Below, in pieces: positions 1 to 9,160 of a DNA stretch of 64,000 nucleotides. The stretch comes from Sphingobacterium sp. JB170 (lineage in GTDB: Bacteria; Bacteroidota; Bacteroidia; Sphingobacteriales; Sphingobacteriaceae): contig NZ_FUKU01000071.1 in the NCBI RefSeq assembly GCF_900163865.1, positions 62,001-126,000 on the forward strand. Reading direction: 5' to 3'. Numbering within the stretch: position 1 is the first letter of the stretch; every line of letters begins with the position of its first letter. The notes under the pieces were generated by a model that ran no database searches, was not told the DNA's origin, and saw only the letters and a program-made list of their open reading frames with translations. A program made the position numbers and the translations under genes.

Positions 1-200
1 AGGGGTATTTTAATTTTGGTCGATTTAATTTTTTATATCTAAAATATGACCGGCACGCTTATGATTACAATTTTTAGTCAATGATATTTGTTACCTAGAG
101 TTAAATTTAGGAATTTTTTTTCTCAGCATATTGTAAATGCTCCTTTTAATATACCTAAAGATCTAACGTTTTTCGTGCGCAGCGGCAGTGATCGTGTTTT

Positions 201-238
201 TAATAACAAAGGAGTCCATTTGGACTCCTTTGTTATTA
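201..238. terminator. Bidirectional hairpin terminator after ggt
   Basis: A perfect 17-bp stem (201-217 with 222-238) and a 4-nt loop. It overlaps the stop codon of the ggt gene, so the last codons of ggt form part of the stem. The arms are A/T-rich outside and G/C-rich inside, giving U-rich tails in both directions. The upstream 1-200 is AT-rich with no gene I can support. Confidence 0.8.
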
Positions 239-1927
239 AAAACCAGCGGCAGTATCGTCGCCGCGAGGATCGGCTCCAGCTTGCCGTTTGCCGTTAGGTA
301 ATATAATTATATTTTCCATCCGGCCGATTGATCCGCGTTTATGTATAGTGTATCCATCTTCTATTAAGCTTTTTCGAATATCGTCTGAGAGTGCCCCCGT
401 TTCCACGTCAATGCGATCGGGTTGCCATTGGTGATGAAAACGCGGAGCGCTAACGGACTCCTGTGCGGACATACCGAATTCAAGTGTATTTAGAATACCT
501 TGGAAGACCGATGTAATGATTGTTGACCCGCCCGGAGTTCCAATTACCATTTTGAGTTTTCCGTCCTCTTCGATTATAGTTGGCGTCATTGCGCTGAGCA
601 TTCTTTTTCCGGGTTGTATGGAATTAGCTTTTCCTCCTAAAAGGCCGTAAATGTTGGGTGATCCCGGTTTTGCGGAAAAGTCATCCATCTCATTGTTTAA
701 GAGGAATCCGGCACCATCAACCCATACACCTGACCCATAAGATCCATTTAAGGTTGTTGTTAATGATACGGCGTTGCCATCTTTGTCGACAATACTGAAA
801 TGCGTAGTTTCCTCAGATTCATAACCGGGGAATTTTGCCGCGCTGACCGCTGAACTTGGGGTTGCTTTTTCTAGGCTTACCTTCGACATGCGCTCCTGGT
901 TAAGCTTCTTGTTGGTTAAATACTCTATTGGGACATCATAAAAATCTGGATCACCAAGATGTGTAGCCCGGTCAGCGTAAATACGGCGTTCTGCTTCCAC
1001 CATCGCACGTATCGTGCTGTCCGACTGGAAGCCCCATTGGGACAAAGGGTATTGTTCTACGGATTGCAGTAGCGCTAAGAGGGCGGCACCGCCGCTTGAA
1101 GAAGGGGGCATGGAGATGATTGTGTAGTTTTTGTAATCACCGACAATCGGTTTACGCCATATGGCTTGGTAGTTTTCGAGATCATCATGCGAAATCAGTC
1201 CTTTTCCTCGTTTCATTTCTGCGACAATATCATCGGCAACCGATCCTTTGTAGAAGCCGTCTCGGCCATTCTTAGCAATTAAACCTAACGTATTAGCGAG
1301 ATGTGTTTGCGTAAACAAATCGCCTTCTTTCCATGGTTGATCGCGGATGATTGCTGCTCCAGGCGTGCTAAATTGCTTGAATCTTTTTTGATAGTTGTTG
1401 AATTCTTTTGCTTGGAGTGCAGTGATCTTAAAACCGGTATTTGCTAGTTCGATCGCCGGAGCAAGAAGCTCTTGCCAGCTGAGCGACCCATACTTTTTAT
1501 GCGCCTCTTGCATTCCGGCAACTGTTCCGGGAACGCCGGTAGCCAGGTGTCCATCTAAACTTAATCTAGTAATAGCATTGCCCGCAGAATCCAGGTACAT
1601 GTCGCGATGGGCAAGTGCTGGTGCCTTTTCGCGGAAATCTAATGCCGCTTTCTCTCCATCTTTACCGCGATAAATCAAAAAACCTCCACCACCGATATTT
1701 CCTGCATTGGGGTAGACGACGGCAAGAGCAAATTTAACGGCGATGGCCGCATCAATAGCATTACCACCCTTTTTTAAAATATCTACCCCTACACTCGAGG
1801 CCAGCGGATGCGCCGTTATGACGGCAGCATTATCATACTCCTTGGATGCTTCTGTCTTCTGCACGCGCTGCGTTTGGCAGGAAACGAGCAGAAAAAATAC
1901 AATTATAATGGATGAGAACCTTTTCAT
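236..1927 (-). CDS. ggt: Gamma-glutamyltransferase, exported lipoprotein
   Basis: This 563-residue protein is a gamma-glutamyltransferase (glutathione hydrolase), which cleaves the gamma-glutamyl bond of glutathione and transfers the group to water or amino acids outside the cytoplasm. A lipobox (LVSC, Cys17) suggests a membrane-anchored periplasmic lipoprotein. The precursor is expected to self-cleave before Thr374 in the ETTHFSIVD segment, which matches the catalytic Thr of the family; GSGVW and GTPGGS motifs follow. Length fits the family. One detail differs: where the E. coli enzyme has consecutive serines (PLSSM), this one reads MLSAM, so the second is Ala. It is a single gene ending in a strong hairpin, divergent from the next gene. 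Family assignment is firm; the substrate is inferred. Confidence 0.95.
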   Translation of the reverse strand: MKRFSSIIIVFFLLVSCQTQRVQKTEASKEYDNAAVITAHPLASSVGVDILKKGGNAIDAAIAVKFALAVVYPNAGNIGGGGFLIYRGKDGEKAALDFREKAPALAHRDMYLDSAGNAITRLSLDGHLATGVPGTVAGMQEAHKKYGSLSWQELLAPAIELANTGFKITALQAKEFNNYQKRFKQFSTPGAAIIRDQPWKEGDLFTQTHLANTLGLIAKNGRDGFYKGSVADDIVAEMKRGKGLISHDDLENYQAIWRKPIVGDYKNYTIISMPPSSSGGAALLALLQSVEQYPLSQWGFQSDSTIRAMVEAERRIYADRATHLGDPDFYDVPIEYLTNKKLNQERMSKVSLEKATPSSAVSAAKFPGYESEETTHFSIVDKDGNAVSLTTTLNGSYGSGVWVDGAGFLLNNEMDDFSAKPGSPNIYGLLGGKANSIQPGKRMLSAMTPTIIEEDGKLKMVIGTPGGSTIITSVFQGILNTLEFGMSAQESVSAPRFHHQWQPDRIDVETGALSDDIRKSLIEDGYTIHKRGSIGRMENIIILPNGKRQAGADPRGDDTAAGF

Positions 1928-2057
1928 GTGGGTAAATATAAGTTAAATGTTAGTTTTTTCCATTTTGTTAGCCTAAATTTAAGGAATATCAAATATTGGA
2001 TGGTCGGTGCAGAAATAGCATCGTCAAACCACTTGCGAACATTAAACTTTTTCATAA

Positions 2058-2834
2058 ATGCCTAAGCGGATATTCATAATTTTCAGCCTATTGATTTCAA
2101 CCTTAACAGCCGCGCTCGCGCAGGAGCGTATACGTGTGCTGTCCTATAACATTCATCACGGTAATCCACCAGGAAAACCGGGGGAAATCGATCTGGAAGC
2201 GGTTGCTAAACTCATTTTGGAAACTAACGCGGACATTATTGGTATTCAAGAAGTTGATGTGAAATTGTCTAGATCAAATATGATCGATCAAGCTAAAGCA
2301 TTGGCTGAATTAACAGGGATGGACTATTTTTTCTCCAAAGGTATTGACATGGAAAATGGTCAATATGGAACCTTAATCCTTTCAAAACATAAGATTGTTG
2401 GTCGGCGGCGTTACGACCTACCTATGCCGGTTGCTAGTGAGCAGCGGTCATTAGCGATAGTAGATGTCCAACTTTCCTCAGGGAAAATTATTTCATTTGC
2501 GAATACGCATCTGGATCTAAAAAATGAAAATAAACTTGCTCAAGTCGATCATATTCTGGAATTGGCCGATTGGTATAAGCGTCCGCTAATATTGGTAGGT
2601 GATTTGAATGCGACGCCCGATAGTGCCCCAATTAAAAAACTTGAAGGATCCTTTGTTCGCAATACATCCAGTAATGGACCCACACATCCAAATGTAGAGC
2701 CCAAAAACGAGATCGACTATATTATGGTTGCCGGTCATACTAAATTTACGTGGAAGGATTATAAGCGTCATTCAGAATCGAACCTTTCAGACCATTTGGC
2801 TGTAAATGCCGATCTTATTGTCCAGTTTGATTGA
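2058..2834 (+). CDS. Secreted endonuclease/exonuclease/phosphatase (EEP) family hydrolase
   Basis: A 258-residue EEP-fold metal-dependent hydrolase. A typical signal peptide runs to about residue 22 (ALAQ). Family motifs appear in order: SYNIHHG, the metal-binding GIQEVD, GDLNATPDS and the C-terminal SDHLAV carrying the catalytic Asp-His. EEP members cleave phosphodiesters of nucleic acids, sphingomyelin or inositol phosphates, and the sequence alone does not tell which; export argues for an extracytoplasmic substrate. It is divergent from ggt and convergent with susD, so it is probably its own transcription unit. Confidence 0.85.
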   Translation: MPKRIFIIFSLLISTLTAALAQERIRVLSYNIHHGNPPGKPGEIDLEAVAKLILETNADIIGIQEVDVKLSRSNMIDQAKALAELTGMDYFFSKGIDMENGQYGTLILSKHKIVGRRRYDLPMPVASEQRSLAIVDVQLSSGKIISFANTHLDLKNENKLAQVDHILELADWYKRPLILVGDLNATPDSAPIKKLEGSFVRNTSSNGPTHPNVEPKNEIDYIMVAGHTKFTWKDYKRHSESNLSDHLAVNADLIVQFD

Positions 2835-2874
2835 TAAGAGTAACGTGCGCGTTATATTGCGTCGTATATTCATG

Positions 2875-2915
2875 AAAAAAGGCAATAACGAGTAATGCTC
2901 GCTATTGCCTTTTAA
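2875..2915. terminator. Bidirectional terminator between EEP gene and susD
   Basis: A 16-bp stem (2877-2892 with 2898-2913), one A-C mismatch, 5-nt loop, flanked by A and T runs. It lies between two convergent genes and can end both transcripts. Confidence 0.8.
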
Positions 2916-2930
2916 TAAAATTACTGTAAA

Positions 2931-4421
2931 TTAATTTAACGGGTTTTGTACTACAACACCCAACGTCCGATCTATCTCACCTTGCGGAATTAGGAATTGC
3001 CATCGAGAATCACCAGCTGGAACTTCCATGACTAAAGCAAGGGTCGTGTTATGGTTAGCACCTAATCGAGAGAGAGGGAGGTTGAGGCGTTTTAAATCGT
3101 AAAAACGGAAACCTTCTCCCCATAGTTCCAATCGACGTTGTATTAAAATTTCGTCAATTAGACTTTCCCCTCTCAAGTTTGTTTCATATTCAGAGTCTCG
3201 AGTTGTAATTAGCTCATTTAAAATTTCTCTCGCTTGTAGGTCTTGACCTAATCTTGCTTTGGACTCTGCTTCGATTAGGTACATTTCTGCTACACGCATA
3301 AAACCGAGATCTCCTGCACTATTCGAGGCATCAGCGAGCACGAATTTTTGTGTCATGTAAGGATAGCGAGCCCCACCCGAGGCGATCTTGAAATCGGGAT
3401 CTTTTCCTGTCGGGTCCCACAAAGTAGCGCGGATGTCTGTCTCGGAAAGATGGCTATATAACAATGAATTTATCGCTTTAGGATTTCCTCTGGTGTTCGT
3501 GGAGCTAAAGTTGCCTAAGTAAGCAAAAAAGCCATAAAAATAAGTCGTCTGATCTGCCCGGTGCTGAATTCCCCATATCCACTCTGGATTCTCAATATTT
3601 GAAAAACCGGCCGCATATTGTACTTTGTCCATCAAAGAAAATCCTGTACGGGCTTCTTTGGCCAATTGGTCCGCGAGTTCATAGTTTTGCTGTGTTAGAG
3701 CAACTCGAGCTTTTATTCCTTTTGCAACATTAATATTTAAATGAGACTTGTGCGGCCGTTCGGTACTCGATGATAAAAGACGAATTGCCTCGTCAATATC
3801 TTGATTTATTTGTGTATAGGTTTCTTCAACTGTTGATCGTGGTACGGCAATCTCGCTAGGTTCGACTATTAAAGAAATTCCTAGTCCCGAATTGTTTCCT
3901 CCTTTTTCATATCGTTTCCCATACAATTGTACCATTTGATAGTATGCCCACGCACGGTAAGCATATGCCTGTCCCTTTATGAAGTTTCTTTCTTCGTCGG
4001 TACCGACAGCATTATCAATATTAGCAATAATTAAATTTGCATTACCTATTACAGCATAATACATACCGTAGTTATCCCTTACTATGTTTGCAGATGCACT
4101 TACATGGCTTTGCCATTTATATTCTGAGTTGAACCACCCGTTACCCGCGGCCGTCATCACCAAATCTTCACCTAAGACTTCCATCCAGATCATATTTCCA
4201 CTTTGACCACCATTGGCTTGGTTTCCGTACCATTGACTGTATAATAGTTTGTGAATTCCATCTACCGCGGCCATAGCATTAGATGTTGTTGCAAAGACCG
4301 TCTCTGGAGAAATGATTGACGTTGGTGTAAGTTCTAGCTTTTTATTACAACCAGTTATTCCACTGCTTATTAATGCAGCTCCCAATAGGTAGGTGGATAT
4401 TTTTTTATTTATAATTTTCAT
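2931..4421 (-). CDS. SusD/RagB family nutrient-binding outer membrane lipoprotein
   Basis: A 496-residue SusD-like lipoprotein. SusD proteins sit on the outer face of the outer membrane as the lid of a SusC channel and bind the ligand. The lipobox (GITGC, Cys25) is followed by the usual acidic-polar linker. A helical TPR-like region around GQAYAYRAWAYYQMVQLYG (about residues 149-167) and the C-terminal block with ELWGEGFRFYDLKRL are classic SusD/RagB signatures. It begins 17 bp downstream of susC on the same strand, so the two form one operon. No glycoside hydrolase, sulfatase or regulator adjoins the pair, so the ligand cannot be predicted. Confidence 0.93.
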   Translation of the reverse strand: MKIINKKISTYLLGAALISSGITGCNKKLELTPTSIISPETVFATTSNAMAAVDGIHKLLYSQWYGNQANGGQSGNMIWMEVLGEDLVMTAAGNGWFNSEYKWQSHVSASANIVRDNYGMYYAVIGNANLIIANIDNAVGTDEERNFIKGQAYAYRAWAYYQMVQLYGKRYEKGGNNSGLGISLIVEPSEIAVPRSTVEETYTQINQDIDEAIRLLSSSTERPHKSHLNINVAKGIKARVALTQQNYELADQLAKEARTGFSLMDKVQYAAGFSNIENPEWIWGIQHRADQTTYFYGFFAYLGNFSSTNTRGNPKAINSLLYSHLSETDIRATLWDPTGKDPDFKIASGGARYPYMTQKFVLADASNSAGDLGFMRVAEMYLIEAESKARLGQDLQAREILNELITTRDSEYETNLRGESLIDEILIQRRLELWGEGFRFYDLKRLNLPLSRLGANHNTTLALVMEVPAGDSRWQFLIPQGEIDRTLGVVVQNPLN

Positions 4422-4438
4422 TTTGAATCGCTTTTAAT

Positions 4439-7400
4439 TTATAAACCGAAATTAATACCAAAGTTAATTACACGCGCCGGAGAGTAAGACGACGTGCCTT
4501 GAACCCCCGTGATGCTAGAGAATGTATTCATTCCTTTTCTCGCTGTAACAAAAAACACATTTTCTGCACTAGCAAAAATACGCGCACGCTTGATACCTGT
4601 GCTCCCTAAGAAAGTCGAAGGTAGGGTGTAGCTCATGTTTATTGAGCTAAGTCCGAAATAATCTGCTCGTGTAAGAAATCTACTTGATGTGGCTCCGTGT
4701 TGACTAGTACGACTTAAATCCATACGAGGGACGTCAGTAATATCGCCAGGTTGTTGCCACGCATTTAATAGATCTTTGTGAAGATTGCTGCCGTTAGTGC
4801 TTCCAGAGGACATGAATGAAGCGTATTGGCTGTCGTACGCCCAACCGCCGACACTGTAAGTCATCACAAAACCTAAATTAAAACCTTTATACGAAAATTG
4901 GTTCACAATGCTACCATAGACTGTGGGAAGAGCAGATTTGCCAATCCAACCTTGTTTTGCATAGTTTTGATTATACGTTAATGTGTCGGTACCAATTATT
5001 TTGAAATTATCTGCATAATTGTCTGCATTAGGATCAATGGTTACGCCCTCGTCGATACCACGATAAAGTGCCATTCCGTTTTCCGGATCTACTCCGTAAA
5101 AATCGCGCGTATAATAATCATACATGGAGTGCCCGACAGCTCTTTTATACGGACTAGATACGATTTCTGGGCTCTCTTCCGGCATTTTCGTTATTTTGTT
5201 TTTTATGGTACTAGCATTTAAAGTCAAATTCCAATTGAAGTTTTCCTTACGGATTATATTACCCGTTATTGAGAATTCAAAGCCTGAATTCCGCATATTA
5301 CCCACATTTTTATAAATAGAATAGGATCCATCAGTCGTCCCTCCATTGTGATAAGGCTGATTTACTTCATATAGTAAATCTGATCCTAACTTGGTGTAAT
5401 ATTCAAAAGTACCTGTGATACGATTGTTTAAAAAACCAAAATCGACGCCCACATCAAATGGTTTTTGAACTTCCCATTTTAGGTCCGCACTCCCTATATT
5501 AGATAAAACAGCTCCTGAATAAGATCCATTATTCGAAATTGAATATCCCTGTTGATACGGATAGTATACGGCATCCCCATCGCTATCTAAAAAGGCATTA
5601 TTCCCAAGTGCGCCATATGAAGCTCTTAATTTGAATAGGTCGACCCAAGCTAAATCTTTTACGAAATCTTCTTGGTCCAGCCTCCATGCGCCGCCGACAG
5701 ACCAGAACATACCCCATCGATTGTGTGCAGGTATTTTGGAATCACCATCGTAGCGTAATGAACCGCTAAAGTAATATTTCTTTTGGTAGTCATAGTTTGC
5801 ACGAACGAAGTAACTTTCTAAGGTTTTTTCAAATAAACTCTCGCCTAAGCCCGTAATGTCAGTAAAGTTTGAGAAAACATAGAAATTTTCAAATCCTTCA
5901 CCTTGTCTCCGCCCCCAGATGCCCGAGTATTTGTAATAGTTGTATTCGTGCCCTGCTGTTGCTTCGATGCTATGATCACCTATTACTTTGTTTGCCTGTA
6001 GCAACTGGTTAAACAAATAATTGTAGGTACGATAAGCGTTGCGATACATTCTACCTGCTGGTGCACCGTCGCCGACAATTGTATTTTCATACTCTGTCGA
6101 TGTTGTATTATATATGTCGGCGCTTAGGTTAGTCGTGAACGTCAGCCACGGTAATAATTTAACATCGAAAAATGTTCTAGCGGTAATTAAATCACCGCTA
6201 CTTTTGTCTATGTTCCATAGGTTCTCAGCAATCGAGTGGCGTCCGCTATTAAAAGGTCGAGAAATGCCATACTGTGCAGAAAGATTTCCGTAGTCGAAAA
6301 CTCTATCTCCTAGTTCATCCAAAATAAATTCTCCTGTTGTTTGATCATGGACATATACCGGATAAATCGGTGCAATTGACCGTGAGAAGTAAAATGGGTT
6401 TACTATTCCGGTTCCTGTGTTGGCTGAGTTGCCAGAGTAATGAGATCCTGTCATATTTAGGCCGCCTCGTAACCAGCTGTTAATTTCGGTATTGGCATTT
6501 AACCTAGCTCTGTATGTCTGCCTGTCTGAACGCAGCGCCCAGCCTTCTTCATCAAGGAAATTGAATGAGGTGTAAATGTCTGAGTTCTTAAATCCGGTAT
6601 TATAGGTGATTCCGTATTCGTTCCGCCGACCTGTTTTTGAGCTCTGTTCCAACCAATCTAAATCGTCTCCGTATTTTAAAGTGGCGTTTGGATTTAAACG
6701 GCCATCAAGGCCTATTAACTCACTGTTCGGAGTATTGAAAGCGTTATAGTTTCCCGTAAATTCGATCAAATCATCAAAAGTCTGGTCATCATAAATTTGT
6801 TTGCCATCTGCATTGCGCCCGTATACTCCAGAAGCCAGTTGCGCAGCTACATCGGAAGGAACTCCATTATTATAATGGTATGAGTTTTTCATTGCTTGCC
6901 ACATCAACTGATAGTACTCACCGGCATTTACAGTATTGTACCCAGGCAATACGTTCGTGTTAGTCCCTAGTTGTACTTTGACATCGAGACCTGCTTTACC
7001 TTCACTTCCTCGTTTGGTAGTTATCATGACAACCCCGTTTGCCCCTCGTGATCCAAACATTGTGGTCGTTGCAGCATCTTTTAGTACCGAAATATTTTCG
7101 ATGTCATCGGGATTTATATTGGCCATTCCTCCATTGAACTCAATACCATCGACGACGATTAAAGGGCTGTTGCTCGAAGAGTACGAACCTATCCCACGAA
7201 TACGAATTGTTGGGCTTGAGCCGGGTGTCCCACTCGGGGTACCTGTTTGCACCCCCGGTCCTGATCCCTGTAATGCCGATAAAGGGTTGGACAAAGGTCG
7301 TTTATCAAGGTCTTTAGATGATAATGTAACAGCAGAACCTGAAAAGTCCTCTTTTTTTACTGTTCCATAGGCGACAACGATGACCTCGTCTAATGAAGTC

Positions 7401-7699
7401 TCGGAGTTTACTAATGAGACGTCGATGGTTGTTTGGGAGCCTGAATTGATGTTTTGCTCCAGAAATCCAACCGCGGAAAAAACCAAAACATTTCCATTTT
7501 GACTAAGAACAATCGAATAATCTCCATTTTTGTCGGTTTGAGTGGCGAAACCATCTCCTTGAATTTTAATAGTCACTCCAGAGATTGGGCGACCATCGTC
7601 TTGGGCCGTTACGCGCCCTTTTACGACTCGATTTTGTGCAAATGATCCCCCAATAAAGAGGATACAAAGCAAAAGAGTACAGAGTAGCTTTTGTTTCAT
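4439..7699 (-). CDS. SusC/RagA family TonB-linked outer membrane transporter
   Basis: A 1086-residue SusC-type TonB-dependent transporter. After the signal peptide (to about residue 21) comes a carboxypeptidase-regulatory-like beta-sandwich (about 25-105), then the SusC motif VIVVAYGTVKKEDFSG, a plug domain with RIRGIGSYSSSNSPLIVVDG and DDIENISVLKDAATTTMFGSRGANGV (about 110-235), and a large barrel ending in the aromatic-Gly-Leu pattern. It imports an oligomer or peptide across the outer membrane with its SusD partner downstream, powered by TonB-ExbBD. No sigma/anti-sigma pair lies next to it. Confidence 0.95.
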   Translation of the reverse strand: MKQKLLCTLLLCILFIGGSFAQNRVVKGRVTAQDDGRPISGVTIKIQGDGFATQTDKNGDYSIVLSQNGNVLVFSAVGFLEQNINSGSQTTIDVSLVNSETSLDEVIVVAYGTVKKEDFSGSAVTLSSKDLDKRPLSNPLSALQGSGPGVQTGTPSGTPGSSPTIRIRGIGSYSSSNSPLIVVDGIEFNGGMANINPDDIENISVLKDAATTTMFGSRGANGVVMITTKRGSEGKAGLDVKVQLGTNTNVLPGYNTVNAGEYYQLMWQAMKNSYHYNNGVPSDVAAQLASGVYGRNADGKQIYDDQTFDDLIEFTGNYNAFNTPNSELIGLDGRLNPNATLKYGDDLDWLEQSSKTGRRNEYGITYNTGFKNSDIYTSFNFLDEEGWALRSDRQTYRARLNANTEINSWLRGGLNMTGSHYSGNSANTGTGIVNPFYFSRSIAPIYPVYVHDQTTGEFILDELGDRVFDYGNLSAQYGISRPFNSGRHSIAENLWNIDKSSGDLITARTFFDVKLLPWLTFTTNLSADIYNTTSTEYENTIVGDGAPAGRMYRNAYRTYNYLFNQLLQANKVIGDHSIEATAGHEYNYYKYSGIWGRRQGEGFENFYVFSNFTDITGLGESLFEKTLESYFVRANYDYQKKYYFSGSLRYDGDSKIPAHNRWGMFWSVGGAWRLDQEDFVKDLAWVDLFKLRASYGALGNNAFLDSDGDAVYYPYQQGYSISNNGSYSGAVLSNIGSADLKWEVQKPFDVGVDFGFLNNRITGTFEYYTKLGSDLLYEVNQPYHNGGTTDGSYSIYKNVGNMRNSGFEFSITGNIIRKENFNWNLTLNASTIKNKITKMPEESPEIVSSPYKRAVGHSMYDYYTRDFYGVDPENGMALYRGIDEGVTIDPNADNYADNFKIIGTDTLTYNQNYAKQGWIGKSALPTVYGSIVNQFSYKGFNLGFVMTYSVGGWAYDSQYASFMSSGSTNGSNLHKDLLNAWQQPGDITDVPRMDLSRTSQHGATSSRFLTRADYFGLSSINMSYTLPSTFLGSTGIKRARIFASAENVFFVTARKGMNTFSSITGVQGTSSYSPARVINFGINFGL

Positions 7700-8237
7700 A
7701 AAAGTTGTTAGTTAAGTGAATTGTAATCTACAATCTACCCCTGGTGGGTTTAATTGTGATGTTAGTAAGTAGTTAATAATTCGGCGTACGAAATTTTTGT
7801 ATTTTATACCCTGATAATTGCCCTAAATATATAAAACAAATTTAAAGAATTTAAATTGTGGGTTGGTTTTGAACAAAGTGGAGGTTCGATAGGCGCGCTT
7901 TCTGGATATTTTAAATCTCCTTTTGGATTCGTGCCTTAGACTGGCTGCGTAGTACTCTAAAGCGCTATTCCGTTAGTAGAACCACGTGAAAGCATACCGA
8001 AACTTATTCTGTAAATCGTCTCCTTTTAATAAAAAACCGCTTACTTTATTGAAAAATATGTTAATTATTTGATAAAATACGTTAACAATAATTTGTGTAA
8101 CTGAGCGTTGTGAGAATTTGAGTGTATTTTTTTTAAAAAGATTCTCCAATAGGGGTAAAGAAGGGGAAGGTTTCCCCTTAAAGCGTTCACAAGGAAGACA
8201 TTTTCACTAGTTAGTGCTATTCGGAAGTTTCGCTATA
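7700..8237. other. Intergenic region upstream of susC, no gene seen
   Basis: AT-rich 538 bp between the susC start and the MazG-like gene's stop, both on the minus strand. A minus-strand TAAATTTG at 7837-7844 matches the Bacteroidota -7 box but no -33 box is properly spaced. A perfect 8-bp hairpin (8161-8168 with 8172-8179) lies downstream of the MazG-like gene and may be a weak terminator. No coding signal was found. Confidence 0.5.
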
Positions 8238-8564
8238 CTACTTTAATTTTTCGTTGTTCTTATGACGATCGGAATCACGAATAGATTTCTTTTCTAAGTT
8301 TTTTTCAAGAGCCTCCGTTAAATCTATCCCAGTTTGATTTGCTAAGCACATTAAAACAAATAGCACATCAGCCATTTCATCAGCGAGATCGACCTCTTCA
8401 TCAGATTTTTTAAACGATTGTTCGCCGTATTTTCGTGCCATAATTCGCGCTACTTCACCAACTTCTTCCATGAGGATTGCGGTATTGGTTAATTCATTGA
8501 AGTAACGGATCCCCGTCGTGTTGATCCATTTATCGATAAGCCTCTGGGCTTGTTTAATAGTCAT
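8238..8564 (-). CDS. MazG-like nucleotide pyrophosphohydrolase
   Basis: An all-alpha NTP pyrophosphohydrolase of the MazG superfamily, about 108 residues from the chosen start. Metal-binding motif residues are visible as EEVGEVARIMAR and, about 25 residues later, EEVDLADEMADVLFVL (the E-x2-E ... E-x2-D pattern). Such enzymes hydrolyse non-canonical or excess NTPs to NMP and pyrophosphate. The frame is open to an ATG at 8594 that overlaps the end of dtd; I prefer the ATG at 8564, 10 nt after the dtd stop, because it begins the conserved MTIKQAQ segment. It is in one operon with dtd, so both act in small-molecule quality control. Confidence 0.85.
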   Translation of the reverse strand: MTIKQAQRLIDKWINTTGIRYFNELTNTAILMEEVGEVARIMARKYGEQSFKKSDEEVDLADEMADVLFVLMCLANQTGIDLTEALEKNLEKKSIRDSDRHKNNEKLK

Positions 8565-8574
8565 GTTGGTAATT

Positions 8575-9033
8575 TTAAAAGTTGTCTTTGTCATTAGTAT
8601 CCATGATGATTGTCACAGGCCCATCGTTCTCTAAATCGATCTTCATATCGGCTCCAAAACGGCCAAGCTGAATAGCTTTTTTAAGCAAATTGTTGAGTGT
8701 GGTCGCCATCATTTGATATTGTGTTTTAGCGAATTCGGGGTTTGCAGCGCGAATGAAGGAGGGGCGATTTCCTTTTTTCGTGTGGGCGAAAAGGGTGAAC
8801 TGTGAGATAAGTAGTATTTCGCCATTCCTATCGAGAATCGACTTATTCATCAGTCCCTGCTCATCAGAGAATATTCGCATATTCACGATTTTATTCGCGA
8901 GCCAGCTAATGTCCGTATGATCGTCTCGGTCTTCAATCCCTAGAAATATCACAAGGCCATGCTTGATCGTTCCCGTGGCTATTCCCTCTACGGTACATGA
9001 AGCATGATTGACACGCTGGATTACTGCTCTCAT
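8575..9033 (-). CDS. dtd: D-aminoacyl-tRNA deacylase
   Basis: A 152-residue D-Tyr/D-aminoacyl-tRNA deacylase, which removes wrongly attached D-amino acids (and glycine from tRNA-Ala) from tRNA. Diagnostic motifs are the N-terminal MRAVIQRV, the active-site SQFTL segment (about residues 77-81) and the C-terminal GPVTI (about 138-142) that supplies the chirality-sensing Gly-Pro. Length is normal. The MazG-like gene follows at once on the same strand. Confidence 0.96.
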   Translation of the reverse strand: MRAVIQRVNHASCTVEGIATGTIKHGLVIFLGIEDRDDHTDISWLANKIVNMRIFSDEQGLMNKSILDRNGEILLISQFTLFAHTKKGNRPSFIRAANPEFAKTQYQMMATTLNNLLKKAIQLGRFGADMKIDLENDGPVTIIMDTNDKDNF

Positions 9034-9108
9034 GCCGCAAAATAGCAGATTTATCTTTGATTAAAAAACCTTGGGAGTTTAAATTACAGCTTGGCTGAAG
9101 AATTACCA

Positions 9109-9140
9109 TTGCCCAACAAGGTGGTCGACTCGTTGGGCAA
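9109..9140. other. Hairpin between TonB receptor gene and dtd
   Basis: A 9-bp GC-rich stem (9109-9117 with 9132-9140) with a 14-nt loop, immediately downstream of the receptor gene. No U-tract follows on either strand, so it is not a clear intrinsic terminator; it could stabilise or process the transcript. Confidence 0.4.
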
Positions 9141-9160
9141 CGGCGCTTTTGTATCCGCTT

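Noticed and set aside
2058..7699. A polysaccharide utilization locus made of the EEP hydrolase and the SusCD pair
   Set aside because: The EEP gene is convergent with susD and separated by a bidirectional terminator, so nothing links them.
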